Source of the DNA: JBIQKZ01 sp044464765
GTDB lineage: Bacteria > Pseudomonadota > Gammaproteobacteria > Burkholderiales > Burkholderiaceae_B
Length of the DNA stretch: 64,000 nucleotides
Direction: 5' to 3'
Assembly (NCBI GenBank): GCA_044464765.1
Contig: JBIQKZ010000001.1
Location: 62,001 to 126,000, forward strand
The translations under genes were made by a program, and so were the position numbers. Of the stretch, positions 34,521 through 42,848 are shown in pieces; within the stretch, counting starts at the first letter, position 1, and every line of letters begins with the position of its first letter. The notes beneath the pieces were generated by a model that saw nothing but the letters and a program-made list of their open reading frames with translations, did no database searches and had not been told where the DNA came from.

Positions 34521-35957
34521 ATGATGTACGAAGACTTATCGTTATATATCGACGGCAAGTTCATCGTCGAGGGCCGCCACACCCAGGATGTGCTGAACCC
34601 CGCCACCGGCGAGGTGCTGGGACGGCTACCCCATGCGACCCGAGAAGACCTGGATGCTGCTTTGAACGCGGCTCAGCGGGCGTTCGCTTCCTGGCGCAAG
34701 ACGTCTCCCATGGAGCGTTCGCGTATCTTGCGCAGGGTAGCCGAGCTCACCCGCGAGCGCTGCGACGAGATCGCCGCGAACATCACGCGCGATATGGGCA
34801 AGCCATTGGCCGAAGCACGCTTGGAAGTCAACAATTGCGCGGAGCAGGCGGAGTGGCATGCCGAAGAGTGCCGGCGGATCTATGGACGCGTCATTCCCCC
34901 TCGCTTGCCACACGTGCGGCAGTTCACGGTGCGCGAGCCGGTGGGCGTTTGCGTGGCGTTCACGCCTTGGAATTTCCCGTATAACCAGGCCATCCGGAAA
35001 ATGGTTGCCGCGCTTGGGGCTGGATGCACCTTGATCCTGAAGGGGCCCGAAGACGCTCCCAGCGCCGTGGTTGCATTGGCCCGTATCTTTCACGAAGCGG
35101 GTTTGCCGGAAGGTTGTCTGAACATTGTCTGGGGGGTGCCCGCCGAAGTCTCCGATTACCTGATTAGTTCGCCGATTGTGCGCAAGGTGTCGTTCACCGG
35201 CTCGGTGCCGGTCGGCAAGCAGCTTGCGGCAAAGGCGGCGTCGCACATGAAGCGCGTCACGATGGAGCTTGGCGGGCATTCGCCGGTACTGGTGTTTGAC
35301 GATGCCGATGTCGAGCAGGCGGCGCAGCTTCTGGCAACGTTGAAGATGCGCAATGCGGGCCAGGTATGCATCGCTCCCAGCCGTTTCTATATTCACGACA
35401 AGGCCTACGACCGGTTCATGGCGAAGTTCACGGATGTGGTCGGGGCGATGCGGGTTGGCAATGGGCTGGACCCACACGTCACTATGGGCCCGCTGGCGCA
35501 CAGCCGCCGGGTGCAGGCCATGCAGGGCTTCGTGGACGATGCCCTGGACAAGGGCGCCAGCATGGCCTTCGAGGCGGCGTTGAACGACGCGCCCGCCGCC
35601 GGCAATTTCTTTGCGCCCACCATCCTGACCGATGTGCCGGATCACGCAAGCATCATGCTGGACGAGCCTTTCGGTCCGGTGGTGCCGGTGAGCCGGTTCA
35701 CACATACCGATGACGTTCTGGCGCGGGCCAACAGCCTGCCTTATGGCCTGGCTTCGTATGTGTTTACGGGCTCGTTGAAGACATCGTCCTACGTATCCTC
35801 CAACCTCGAGGCGGGGATGGTCAATGTCAATCACTTTGGCATAGCTTTGGCAGAAACCCCATTGGGCGGGGTTAAGGACAGTGGCATTGGAAGCGAGGGC
35901 GGACAGGAAACGTTCGATGGCTACCTGGTCACTAAATTCATCTCCGAAGCCAGTTGA
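34521..35957 (+). CDS. Aldehyde dehydrogenase, probable 4-carboxybenzaldehyde dehydrogenase
   Basis: NAD(P)-dependent aldehyde dehydrogenase of 478 residues with the substrate-stabilising N151 (PWNFP), general base E249 (MELGGHSP) and catalytic C283 (GQVCIAP). AAGGAG lies seven bases before the start. Databases may call it succinate-semialdehyde-type, but its place between the SDR and tphA2 suggests oxidation of 4-carboxybenzaldehyde to terephthalate, the role of TsaD. The length (478) is close to TsaD as I remember it. Confidence 0.88.
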   Translation: MMYEDLSLYIDGKFIVEGRHTQDVLNPATGEVLGRLPHATREDLDAALNAAQRAFASWRKTSPMERSRILRRVAELTRERCDEIAANITRDMGKPLAEARLEVNNCAEQAEWHAEECRRIYGRVIPPRLPHVRQFTVREPVGVCVAFTPWNFPYNQAIRKMVAALGAGCTLILKGPEDAPSAVVALARIFHEAGLPEGCLNIVWGVPAEVSDYLISSPIVRKVSFTGSVPVGKQLAAKAASHMKRVTMELGGHSPVLVFDDADVEQAAQLLATLKMRNAGQVCIAPSRFYIHDKAYDRFMAKFTDVVGAMRVGNGLDPHVTMGPLAHSRRVQAMQGFVDDALDKGASMAFEAALNDAPAAGNFFAPTILTDVPDHASIMLDEPFGPVVPVSRFTHTDDVLARANSLPYGLASYVFTGSLKTSSYVSSNLEAGMVNVNHFGIALAETPLGGVKDSGIGSEGGQETFDGYLVTKFISEAS

Positions 35958-35982
35958 TGAAGAACATGAAGCGGATTCTGAA

Positions 35983-37236
35983 ATGACAACAAATACTTTT
36001 AGCATGGGCCGGTCGGTGGTTCCTCGTTGGGGAGAGGACACCTCTGAAATCCCGTATTGGGTTTACCAGAACGAGGATGTTCGCAGGCTGGAGCAGGAAA
36101 AAATCTATCAAGGGCCGGCCTGGAACTATCTGTGCCTTGAGGCGGAGATTCCGCGGGCCGGCGATTATCGCACGACCTTCATCGGTGAAATGCCGGTTGT
36201 CGTGGCGCGCGGTGACGATGGCGAGATCTATGCGTTCGAGAATCGATGCTCCCACCGGGGCGCCCTGATCGCCTTGGAGGACGGCGGCAACGCGAAGGAT
36301 TTCACCTGTGTCTACCACGCTTGGAATTATGACCTGCGCGGCGACCTCAAAGGAGTGGCCTTCCAGCATGGCGTGGGCGGCAAGGGCGGAATGCACGATG
36401 CATTCCGGATGGAGGATCACAATCCCCGCAAGTTGCGGGTGACAACTTTGTGCGGGCTGGTGTTTGGCAGCCTGGACGACGATGTACCTTCGATCGAAGA
36501 GTATCTGGGCGACGAGGTTCTGGAGCGGATCGAGCGTGTGCTGCACAAGCCCGTCAAGGTGATCGGCCAGTTCAAACAGATGCTTCCCAACAACTGGAAG
36601 CTGTATTTCGAGAACGTGAAGGACACGTATCACGCCAGCTTGTTGCATGTGTTTTTTACGACTTTTCGTCTTAACCGCTTGTCGCAGAAAGGCGGGGTCA
36701 TCGTCAGCGAGTCGGGCGCTCATCACGTCAGCTACTCGGCCATCGACCCCAAAGAGCAGGTCAGCGCCGAGTACGAGGCCGAAAAACTGCGGTCCGACAA
36801 AGAGGACTACCGCCTGCAGGATACTAGCCTGCTGGCCGGTGTCGACGAGTTCGGCGACGGGGTGACGCTGCAAATACTATCGGTTTTCCCCGGGTTCGTA
36901 CTGCAGCAGATCCAGAACAGCATCGCCGTTCGCCAGATTCTTCCAAAAGAGCAGGAGCTGACCGAGCTGAACTGGACGTATATCGGTTTCGTGGACGATA
37001 CCCCCGAAATGGAGACCATGCGGCTCAAGCAGGCCAACCTGATCGGCCCATCGGGCTTTGTATCCATGGAGGATGGTGCGGTGGGCGGGTTTGTTCAGCG
37101 CGGCATACGCTGCGCGGCCGATCAGGTCAGTGTGGTTCAGATGGGGGGTAAAGGAATCGCGGGCGCGGACTACCGCGCGACAGAGACCTCCGTGCGTGGG
37201 TTCTGGCATGCATATCGTGCCTACATGGGGCTGTAA
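35983..37236 (+). CDS. tphA2: Terephthalate 1,2-dioxygenase, oxygenase large (alpha) subunit
   Basis: Rieske non-haem iron oxygenase of 417 residues that dihydroxylates terephthalate to the cis-diene-diol DCD. Rieske ligands are C89-x-H91 and C109-x2-H112. The mononuclear iron site shows D214, H217 and H222 in NVKDTYHASLLH, with the third ligand probably in the MEDGAVGG region. Long stretches such as LPNNWKLYFENVKD and ILSVFPGFVLQQIQNSIAV agree with my memory of Comamonas TphA2 (413 residues). The order alpha, beta, PdxA-like, reductase is exactly A2-A3-B-A1 of the tph operon. The start at 35983 is inferred from length; the frame is open further upstream. Confidence 0.93.
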   Translation: MTTNTFSMGRSVVPRWGEDTSEIPYWVYQNEDVRRLEQEKIYQGPAWNYLCLEAEIPRAGDYRTTFIGEMPVVVARGDDGEIYAFENRCSHRGALIALEDGGNAKDFTCVYHAWNYDLRGDLKGVAFQHGVGGKGGMHDAFRMEDHNPRKLRVTTLCGLVFGSLDDDVPSIEEYLGDEVLERIERVLHKPVKVIGQFKQMLPNNWKLYFENVKDTYHASLLHVFFTTFRLNRLSQKGGVIVSESGAHHVSYSAIDPKEQVSAEYEAEKLRSDKEDYRLQDTSLLAGVDEFGDGVTLQILSVFPGFVLQQIQNSIAVRQILPKEQELTELNWTYIGFVDDTPEMETMRLKQANLIGPSGFVSMEDGAVGGFVQRGIRCAADQVSVVQMGGKGIAGADYRATETSVRGFWHAYRAYMGL

Positions 37237-37707
37237 ATGAAGACTACTGTGTTTGAGCAGATCAATCGATTCAATACGGCGTATGCGGCCTGCATTGATG
37301 ACGACAGGCTGGAATCCTGGCCCGACTTTTTTGCTGACCGCTGCCTGTACAAGGTAACGACGTACGATAATCATCACAACAACATGCCTGCGGGCCTGAT
37401 CTATGCCGATAGCAAAGCCATGCTGCACGATCGCATCAGTGCGTTGCGCGAGGCGAATATCTACGAGCGACAACGCTATCGGCACATCATGGGCATGCCG
37501 CTGGTTCAGTCAGAAAGCAACGACGAAGTCGTGACCGAGTCCGCCTTTCAAGTGACGCGCATCATGCGGGGCGGCAAGATGGATCTGTTTGCCATCGGGA
37601 AATACCTGGATGAGTTCCAGCGGGACGGTGAAACACTGAAGCTCAAGAAGCGCATCGTGGTGTGCGACAGCATCAGCATCGATACGCTGCTGGCTATCCC
37701 TCTATAG
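37237..37707 (+). CDS. tphA3: Terephthalate 1,2-dioxygenase, oxygenase small (beta) subunit
   Basis: Structural beta subunit of 156 residues (Comamonas TphA3 about 154). SALREANIYERQRYRHIMG (near 68-86) and the C-terminal CDSISIDTLLAIPL are typical. It starts on the base after the tphA2 stop. Presence of a beta subunit separates this enzyme from isophthalate and phthalate oxygenases, which lack one. Confidence 0.92.
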   Translation: MKTTVFEQINRFNTAYAACIDDDRLESWPDFFADRCLYKVTTYDNHHNNMPAGLIYADSKAMLHDRISALREANIYERQRYRHIMGMPLVQSESNDEVVTESAFQVTRIMRGGKMDLFAIGKYLDEFQRDGETLKLKKRIVVCDSISIDTLLAIPL

Positions 37708-37719
37708 CGATCGGCCGCC

Positions 37720-38703
37720 ATGACCACGCCAAGCCAAATTGCCGTTGCGTTGGGGGATCCGAATGGAATCGGCCCCGAGATCGCCGTCAAGGCTGCCTTG
37801 TCGCTGCAAGGTTCGGGGCTTCGGCCCGTCCTGGTGGGCGATACCTTTGTGATCGAGCATTACCTCAAGCAGCTTTCGCCCGATTCCTCGCTTGGCGACC
37901 TCGACAGCGCCGTCCGAGACGGTGTCCTAACGCATGTGCCCGTTCAAAGCCTGGAGGCGCGGCATTTCCAGCCGGGTCAAATATTGCCCGATGCGGGAAG
38001 AGCTACGGTTGCCTATGTCGCCGAAGCGGTAAGGCTGGCCGGTTCGGGCCACGTGAGCGCAGTGGTGGGCTGTCCGCATTCGGAAACCGCCATCAATCGG
38101 GCCGGCATCGAGTTCTCGGGGTATCCGGGGCTGATCGCCGATCTTACGGGTACCCCTCGGGAAAAAGTGTTCTTGCTTCTGGTGGCGAAGGGTCTGCGTA
38201 TCGCCCATGTCACCTTGCACGAAAGCGTGCAGTCGGCCTTGAGGCGGCTGAGCGAAGATCTGATCGTCGATGCGGCCCGCGCCACGCTCGGCGCGCTGCA
38301 GAAGTTGGGTTGCAACGCTCCAAGTCTGGGGGTGTTCGGCATTAACCCCCACGCCGGCGAGCAGGGCTTGTTTGGCGACGATGACCAGCGTATTACCGAG
38401 CCGGCCGTGCAGCGGCTTCGAGCGCTGGGGCATCAGGTGGAGGGGCCGGTGGGGGCCGACGTGTTGCTGGCCCAGAAACGGCACGATGCGTATCTGGCGA
38501 TGTTTCATGATCAGGGGCATATCCCCATCAAGCTGCTGAGCCCATTAAGGTCCAGCGCCATGACCATAGGTGCCGACATCCTGTTTTCCAGTGTGGGGCA
38601 TGGTTGTGCGCACGATATCGCCGGCAAAGGGGTGGCGGATCCCGTGTCTGTCATTGAAACCCTGAAGCTGCTTCATCATTCACCAAAGGAGGTTGTCCAA
38701 TGA
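37720..38703 (+). CDS. tphB: DCD dehydrogenase (1,2-dihydroxy-3,5-cyclohexadiene-1,4-dicarboxylate dehydrogenase), PdxA family
   Basis: Oxidises and decarboxylates DCD to protocatechuate. It belongs to the PdxA fold: GDPNGIGPEI near 12-21 and metal-site histidines corresponding to H167 (VTLHES), H211 (GINPHAGE) and H263 (FHDQGH). Length 327 (TphB about 315). A true PdxA for vitamin B6 synthesis is normally next to ksgA or surA; here it lies between the oxygenase and reductase genes of a terephthalate operon, so the catabolic role is far more likely. ATGA overlap with tphA1. Confidence 0.92.
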   Translation: MTTPSQIAVALGDPNGIGPEIAVKAALSLQGSGLRPVLVGDTFVIEHYLKQLSPDSSLGDLDSAVRDGVLTHVPVQSLEARHFQPGQILPDAGRATVAYVAEAVRLAGSGHVSAVVGCPHSETAINRAGIEFSGYPGLIADLTGTPREKVFLLLVAKGLRIAHVTLHESVQSALRRLSEDLIVDAARATLGALQKLGCNAPSLGVFGINPHAGEQGLFGDDDQRITEPAVQRLRALGHQVEGPVGADVLLAQKRHDAYLAMFHDQGHIPIKLLSPLRSSAMTIGADILFSSVGHGCAHDIAGKGVADPVSVIETLKLLHHSPKEVVQ

Positions 38704-39728
38704 ATTATCGGATCACCGTGGTGGATACGGATATCAGCTTTGCGTGCGCGCCGGACACCTCCATACTGGATGCGGCGAAACAGGCGGGATACGAGATACC
38801 GTATTCGTGCCGCAACGGAATTTGCGGTAGCTGCAAAGGAAAGGTGGTTTCCGGCGAGTATCGGGCGGCGCAGGCTCAACACGGCTTGAGCGCTCAAGAA
38901 CTGGCGGAGGGCCATGCCCTGTTCTGCCAGGCCCGGCCCGAGTCCGACCTGGATATCTCCGTCAGGACCATTGCGCGTGTTGATCCCGATGCCACGAGGC
39001 AGCTTGAGGCCAAGCTCCATAAGGTCACCCGTCTGCGCGACGATGTCAGTGTGCTTCAGTTGCGTTTTCCCGCCGGGGTTCGCGTGCCTTTTCAGGCAGG
39101 CCAGTATCTGCAGGTGGTGCTAGACGACGGTAGCCGGCGCAGCTATTCCATGGCGAATCCGTCTCACCAGTCTGACGGCGTGCACTTACACGTACGCCAT
39201 GTCCCGGACGGACGGTTTACCGAGTATCTGGAGCGACTGGCGGCAGCGGGTGATGTGCTGACGCTGGAACTGCCATTCGGCGATTTTTTTCTAAGGCCGT
39301 CCGACCGTCCGCTGATCTTTGTCGCCAGCGGTACGGGTTTTGCGCCCATCAAGTCGATTCTTGAAGGGATGTTCAAGCAAGGAAATCCACGGCAACCTGT
39401 GTACTTATATTGGGGCGGCAGGCGAAAGGCCGACCTCTATATGTCTGAATTGCCCGAAAAGTGGATGGGTAGATACAGCAATTTTCATTTCATACCCGTG
39501 GTGTCCGACGAGGCGACGGGGACGGATCGCACCGGCTTTGTCCACGCCGCCGTGCTGGAGGACTTCCCCAGCTTGAAGAACTATCAGGTATACGCCTGCG
39601 GCGCGCCCGCGATGATCAATGCCGCCCGCAACGATTTCATGCAAGAACGTGGCCTGCCTTCCGACGCGTTCTATTGTGATGCCTTCGTTACCACCCGGGA
39701 TCCCGAACCGGCCGCCGCAGACAGCTAA
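38700..39728 (+). CDS. tphA1: Terephthalate 1,2-dioxygenase reductase component
   Basis: Passes electrons from NAD(P)H to the oxygenase. The 342 residues are ordered plant-type [2Fe-2S] ferredoxin (C37, C42, C45, C76), FAD domain (RSYSMAN at 147-153) and nicotinamide domain (GTGFAPIKSI near 211-220; YACGAPAM near 298). Domain order and size match TphA1 (336). It could also serve the upstream P450 ferredoxin. Last gene of the operon; no clear terminator follows. Confidence 0.92.
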   Translation: MNYRITVVDTDISFACAPDTSILDAAKQAGYEIPYSCRNGICGSCKGKVVSGEYRAAQAQHGLSAQELAEGHALFCQARPESDLDISVRTIARVDPDATRQLEAKLHKVTRLRDDVSVLQLRFPAGVRVPFQAGQYLQVVLDDGSRRSYSMANPSHQSDGVHLHVRHVPDGRFTEYLERLAAAGDVLTLELPFGDFFLRPSDRPLIFVASGTGFAPIKSILEGMFKQGNPRQPVYLYWGGRRKADLYMSELPEKWMGRYSNFHFIPVVSDEATGTDRTGFVHAAVLEDFPSLKNYQVYACGAPAMINAARNDFMQERGLPSDAFYCDAFVTTRDPEPAAADS

Positions 39729-39860
39729 CACATCTGTTCCCCCCTCTCTTTAGCCGGCGCCCTGGCTCCACGCTTCCAGCGTTAAACCGGCAGCCGCGCC
39801 GTCCGTGTTGAGCCGACAGGTATGCCCCCCAGCGTTGAGCCGTACGTTCTGCCTGGCGGC

Positions 39861-40009
39861 TTAATGAGTGGTGCTTTCTACTTTTAAGAAAATACCACTC
39901 ACTAATATAAAACCTAGAAATAACTAAATATATTAAGGGTTTACTCTTATACAAAAACCGCCTTCCACAGAATATAGTGAATGATATTTTCCTGAGTTTA
40001 CTAAGTAAA
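39861..40009. promoter_or_regulatory. AT-rich control region with inverted repeat and palindrome before the second catabolic cluster
   Basis: TTAATGAGTGGT and ACCACTCACTAA (39861-39872, 39894-39905) are inverted repeats with one mismatch. TTTACTAAGTAAA (39997-40009) is a perfect odd palindrome ending one base before the acyl-CoA dehydrogenase start. These are plausible operators for the TetR protein encoded at 41155. The remaining gap (39729-39860) shows no gene; GTTGAGCCG is repeated in it. Confidence 0.4.
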
Positions 40010-40010
40010 A

Positions 40011-41165
40011 ATGAGCGGCTCTTCCCCTTTCTTCAGCCCTGATCACGAACTGTTCCGGGAACAGGTGCGCCGGTTTGTCCGCAAGGAAATTACGCCCCAC
40101 GTGGACGTGTGGGATGACGACGGCGAGATCCCGCGCGTGCTCTATGTCAAGGCGGCTCAGGCGGGGATTCTGGGTCTTGGTTTTCCGGAAGAGTGGGGCG
40201 GCTTTCCGGCCGATCGCTTTCACGCCATCATCGTGCAGCAGGAATTGGCGCGCGGCGGTGCGGGTGGGGTTGTGGCGGCGTTGCTGAGCCACACCATTTC
40301 CATGCCCGTGATCGCGCGCGAAGGCTCGCCGGCGCTTCAGAAGCACGTGCTGCCGGCAGTGCTTGCCGGCGAGAAAATCGCGGCGCTCGCGTGTACGGAG
40401 CCCAGCGGGGGTTCCGATGTGTCAGCCATGCGCACGACGGCCAGGCGTGAGGGCGAGCATTACGTCCTGAATGGTGAAAAAACGTTCATCTCGTCGGGGT
40501 TGCGGGCCGATTTCTTTGTGGTGGTGGCGCGCACCGGCGGCGAGGGCATCAATGGCTTGTCGCTGCTGCTGGTTGAAGGCGGTGCGCAAGGTCTGTCGCG
40601 CGCGCCCTTGCGCAAAACCGGCTGGCTCAGTTCCGACACCGCCACTTTGTATTTCGATCAGGTGCGGGTTCCCGTGTCCAATCTGATCGGCGCCGAGAAC
40701 CGCGGCTTCCACGCGCTGGCAAAGAATTTCAACGATGAGCGGCTCGGCATGGCGGCGTCCTCCATCGCGTTTGCCCGCCTGGCGTACGACGAAGCGCTGG
40801 CATGGGCGCAAATGCGAGTCGCCTTTGGCAAGCCCTTGATCAAGCATCAGGTGATCCGCCATAAGCTGATCGACATGCTCCAGGCGGTTTCCGCGTCGCA
40901 GGCCTATCTGGAAAGAACCGCGTGGCATATGGATCGCGGCGACGATGTGGTTGCCGATGTCTGCATGCTTAAAAACCAGGCGACAAAAACACTCGCTCAT
41001 TGCGCATCGGAAGCCGTCCAGATATTCGGCGGTGCGGGATACCTGCGCGGAGCCACGGTCGAACGCATCTACCGTGAAGTAAAGGTCAACGCAATAGGCG
41101 GGGGCACCGAGGAAATCATGAAGGAACTGGCTGCGCGCCAACTGGATTTTGATCATGCACGTTAA
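40011..41165 (+). CDS. Acyl-CoA dehydrogenase
   Basis: FAD enzyme of 384 residues introducing a 2,3-double bond in an acyl-CoA. Seen are CTEPSGGSDVSAM (near 128-140), the FAD/dimer segment RVAFGKPLIKHQ, and the catalytic glutamate in IGGGTEEIMKEL near the end. First gene of the second catabolic cluster. No good ribosome site is visible because the palindrome TTTACTAAGTAAA sits directly before the start, so bound repressor would cover it. A second, different acyl-CoA dehydrogenase is at 44456. Confidence 0.9.
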   Translation: MSGSSPFFSPDHELFREQVRRFVRKEITPHVDVWDDDGEIPRVLYVKAAQAGILGLGFPEEWGGFPADRFHAIIVQQELARGGAGGVVAALLSHTISMPVIAREGSPALQKHVLPAVLAGEKIAALACTEPSGGSDVSAMRTTARREGEHYVLNGEKTFISSGLRADFFVVVARTGGEGINGLSLLLVEGGAQGLSRAPLRKTGWLSSDTATLYFDQVRVPVSNLIGAENRGFHALAKNFNDERLGMAASSIAFARLAYDEALAWAQMRVAFGKPLIKHQVIRHKLIDMLQAVSASQAYLERTAWHMDRGDDVVADVCMLKNQATKTLAHCASEAVQIFGGAGYLRGATVERIYREVKVNAIGGGTEEIMKELAARQLDFDHAR

Positions 41166-41895
41166 CGACAGTCAGCCCAAGGAGTCCACCCCCAGGCGAA
41201 CGGTGAGCCGCCAGCCGCGCGCTGCACGGGTCGAAGCGATTGAAGAGGCCGCGCGTACGGTGTTTTGCCGGCGAGGCTACGCGGCGGCGTCCATCGCCGA
41301 GATCGCGGCGGAAGCCGGCCTCGCCGAAGGCAGCATCTATAAGTTCTTCGAGTCAAAGCGGCATCTCGTGCTTCGTGTCATCGAGATTTGGTACGACTCG
41401 ATGATCAGTCAGTTCGACAGCAGCCTGTCGGGCATCCAGGGTGCGCGAAACAAGCTCCGGTTCATTATCCGGCAGCACTTGTTTTACCTGAAGACCGACC
41501 CCGATCTGGCGCGGCTTTGCGTCAACGAAGTTCGCAATAGCGGGGACTACTACCAGAGCGATCTTTGGGCTCTGAACCGACGCTACACCCGGATATTCCT
41601 TGAGGTATGCCGGGAAGGCGTGGCCGGCGGCGAATTGCGCGACGACGTGCCGATCACCGTCATGCGCGACCTTGTCTTTGGCTGCATTGATCATCACATC
41701 TCGGGGATGTTGTATGGGCGGGACGACATCGATGTGGACCAATCCACCGAGCATATCTCAAGGGTCGTCTTCGCCGGCATCCAGCGCCCGGAAACCGGCG
41801 GGGGCGGCGGCGACGATGCCGTTGCCTCGAAGCTGGACCGGATGTCCAGGCAACTGGACGATGTGGTCAACCTTCTGAGCCGGGATGCGCGGTAG
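41155..41895 (+). CDS. TetR-family transcriptional regulator (AtuR-like by context)
   Basis: Regulator of 246 residues from ATG 41155, overlapping the upstream dehydrogenase by 11 bases and so translated with it. The helix-turn-helix is near 42-66 (SIAEIAAEAGLAEGSIYKFF). The C-terminus has a Gly/Asp-rich linker and a helix LDRMSRQLDDVVNLLS. Clusters for acyclic terpene utilisation carry a TetR regulator, AtuR; the position suggests a repressor relieved by an acyl-CoA of the pathway. Confidence 0.85.
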   Translation: MHVNDSQPKESTPRRTVSRQPRAARVEAIEEAARTVFCRRGYAAASIAEIAAEAGLAEGSIYKFFESKRHLVLRVIEIWYDSMISQFDSSLSGIQGARNKLRFIIRQHLFYLKTDPDLARLCVNEVRNSGDYYQSDLWALNRRYTRIFLEVCREGVAGGELRDDVPITVMRDLVFGCIDHHISGMLYGRDDIDVDQSTEHISRVVFAGIQRPETGGGGGDDAVASKLDRMSRQLDDVVNLLSRDAR

Positions 41896-41958
41896 ATGGG
41901 TGCCCGTCACGCCCGGCGGACGCGGCCAATGAATGAATTGTGGCAAAGGAATTGAACG

Positions 41959-42840
41959 ATGAATTACCAGTCAGTCTACCGGCCGGGTCTTTTTGACAAT
42001 AGGCGCATTATCGTCACGGGCGGCGGCAGCGGCATCGGCCGGTGTACGGCGCACGAATTGTCTTCCCTGGGCGCCTGGGTGGCCCTTGTCGGGCGAAAGC
42101 CCGAAAAGCTTACCGCCGTGGCCGATGAAATCGAGAAACTGTATGGTCGCCGGCCCACCTGCCATGTCTGCGATATTCGGGACGAAGCGCAAGTCACGGC
42201 TGTGGTCGCCTCGGTGTTGGAATCGGGCTTGCCGATCCACGGCCTTGTCAACAACGCCGGTGGTCAATTCAGGGCGCCCCTGGAAGAAATTTCTGCCAAC
42301 GGCTTTGACGCGGTGGTACGCAACAATCTCACCGGGGGCTTCCTGATGGCGCGCGAGTGCTTCAGGCAATCCATGCGGGAACATGGCGGAAGCGTGGTGA
42401 ATATCCTGGCCGATATGTGGCGCTCCATGCCGGGGATGGCTCATTCGGGCGCGGCTCGCGCAGGCATGCTGAACCTGACACAGACCGCGGCAGTCGAGTG
42501 GGCCAGGGCAGGCGTGCGTGTCAATGCCGTGGCGCCGGGCTATATCGCTTCGTCGGGCTTGGCCAACTATCCAGAGAAAGACCGCGCCTATATCGCCAAC
42601 TCGCGTAATTGGGTGCCACTGAAGCGGTTCGGCACCGAGGCTGAAATATCCGCAGCCATCGTCTTCCTGCTTTCCGAGGCGGCGGCTTTTATTTCGGGCA
42701 GCTGCATCCGTGTCGATGGCGCGGCGCCTAACGCCAGGCAGGATTGGTCGCTGCCCGATCATCGGCAGTCCCATGCCTACCATGGCTTTCCGGATGAAAC
42801 CAGGCTGGACTTTCTCGAGCCCAAGGATATGGGGAGCTGA
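41959..42840 (+). CDS. SDR-family protein with degenerate catalytic site (AtuB/AtuG or enoyl-CoA reductase-like)
   Basis: 293 residues with a normal nucleotide-binding GGGSGIG (21-27) and NNAG (98-101). The usual Y-x3-K is missing: the equivalent stretch is MAHSGAARAGMLNLTQ (160-175), with S163 and R167 where Y and K would be. Peroxisomal trans-2-enoyl-CoA reductases share HSGAARAG but keep a shifted Y-N-L-T-K, where this protein has L-N-L-T-Q. It may use another acid or may not be a dehydrogenase. SDR genes (atuB, atuG) belong to terpene utilisation clusters. Confidence 0.8.
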   Translation: MNYQSVYRPGLFDNRRIIVTGGGSGIGRCTAHELSSLGAWVALVGRKPEKLTAVADEIEKLYGRRPTCHVCDIRDEAQVTAVVASVLESGLPIHGLVNNAGGQFRAPLEEISANGFDAVVRNNLTGGFLMARECFRQSMREHGGSVVNILADMWRSMPGMAHSGAARAGMLNLTQTAAVEWARAGVRVNAVAPGYIASSGLANYPEKDRAYIANSRNWVPLKRFGTEAEISAAIVFLLSEAAAFISGSCIRVDGAAPNARQDWSLPDHRQSHAYHGFPDETRLDFLEPKDMGS

Positions 42841-42848
42841 CTCGTCAT

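Noticed and set aside
34626..36041. 471-codon minus-strand frame opposite the aldehyde dehydrogenase and tphA2
   Set aside because: Antisense to two genes with intact catalytic motifs; arginine- and histidine-rich low-information translation.
35983..37707. Isophthalate, phthalate or vanillate oxygenase
   Set aside because: Those enzymes lack a beta subunit; here an alpha/beta pair plus tphB and tphA1 in tph order is present, and long stretches agree with TphA2 and TphA3.
37720..38703. Vitamin B6 biosynthesis gene pdxA
   Set aside because: Although the fold is PdxA, position between tphA3 and tphA1 matches tphB exactly, and no ksgA or surA is nearby.
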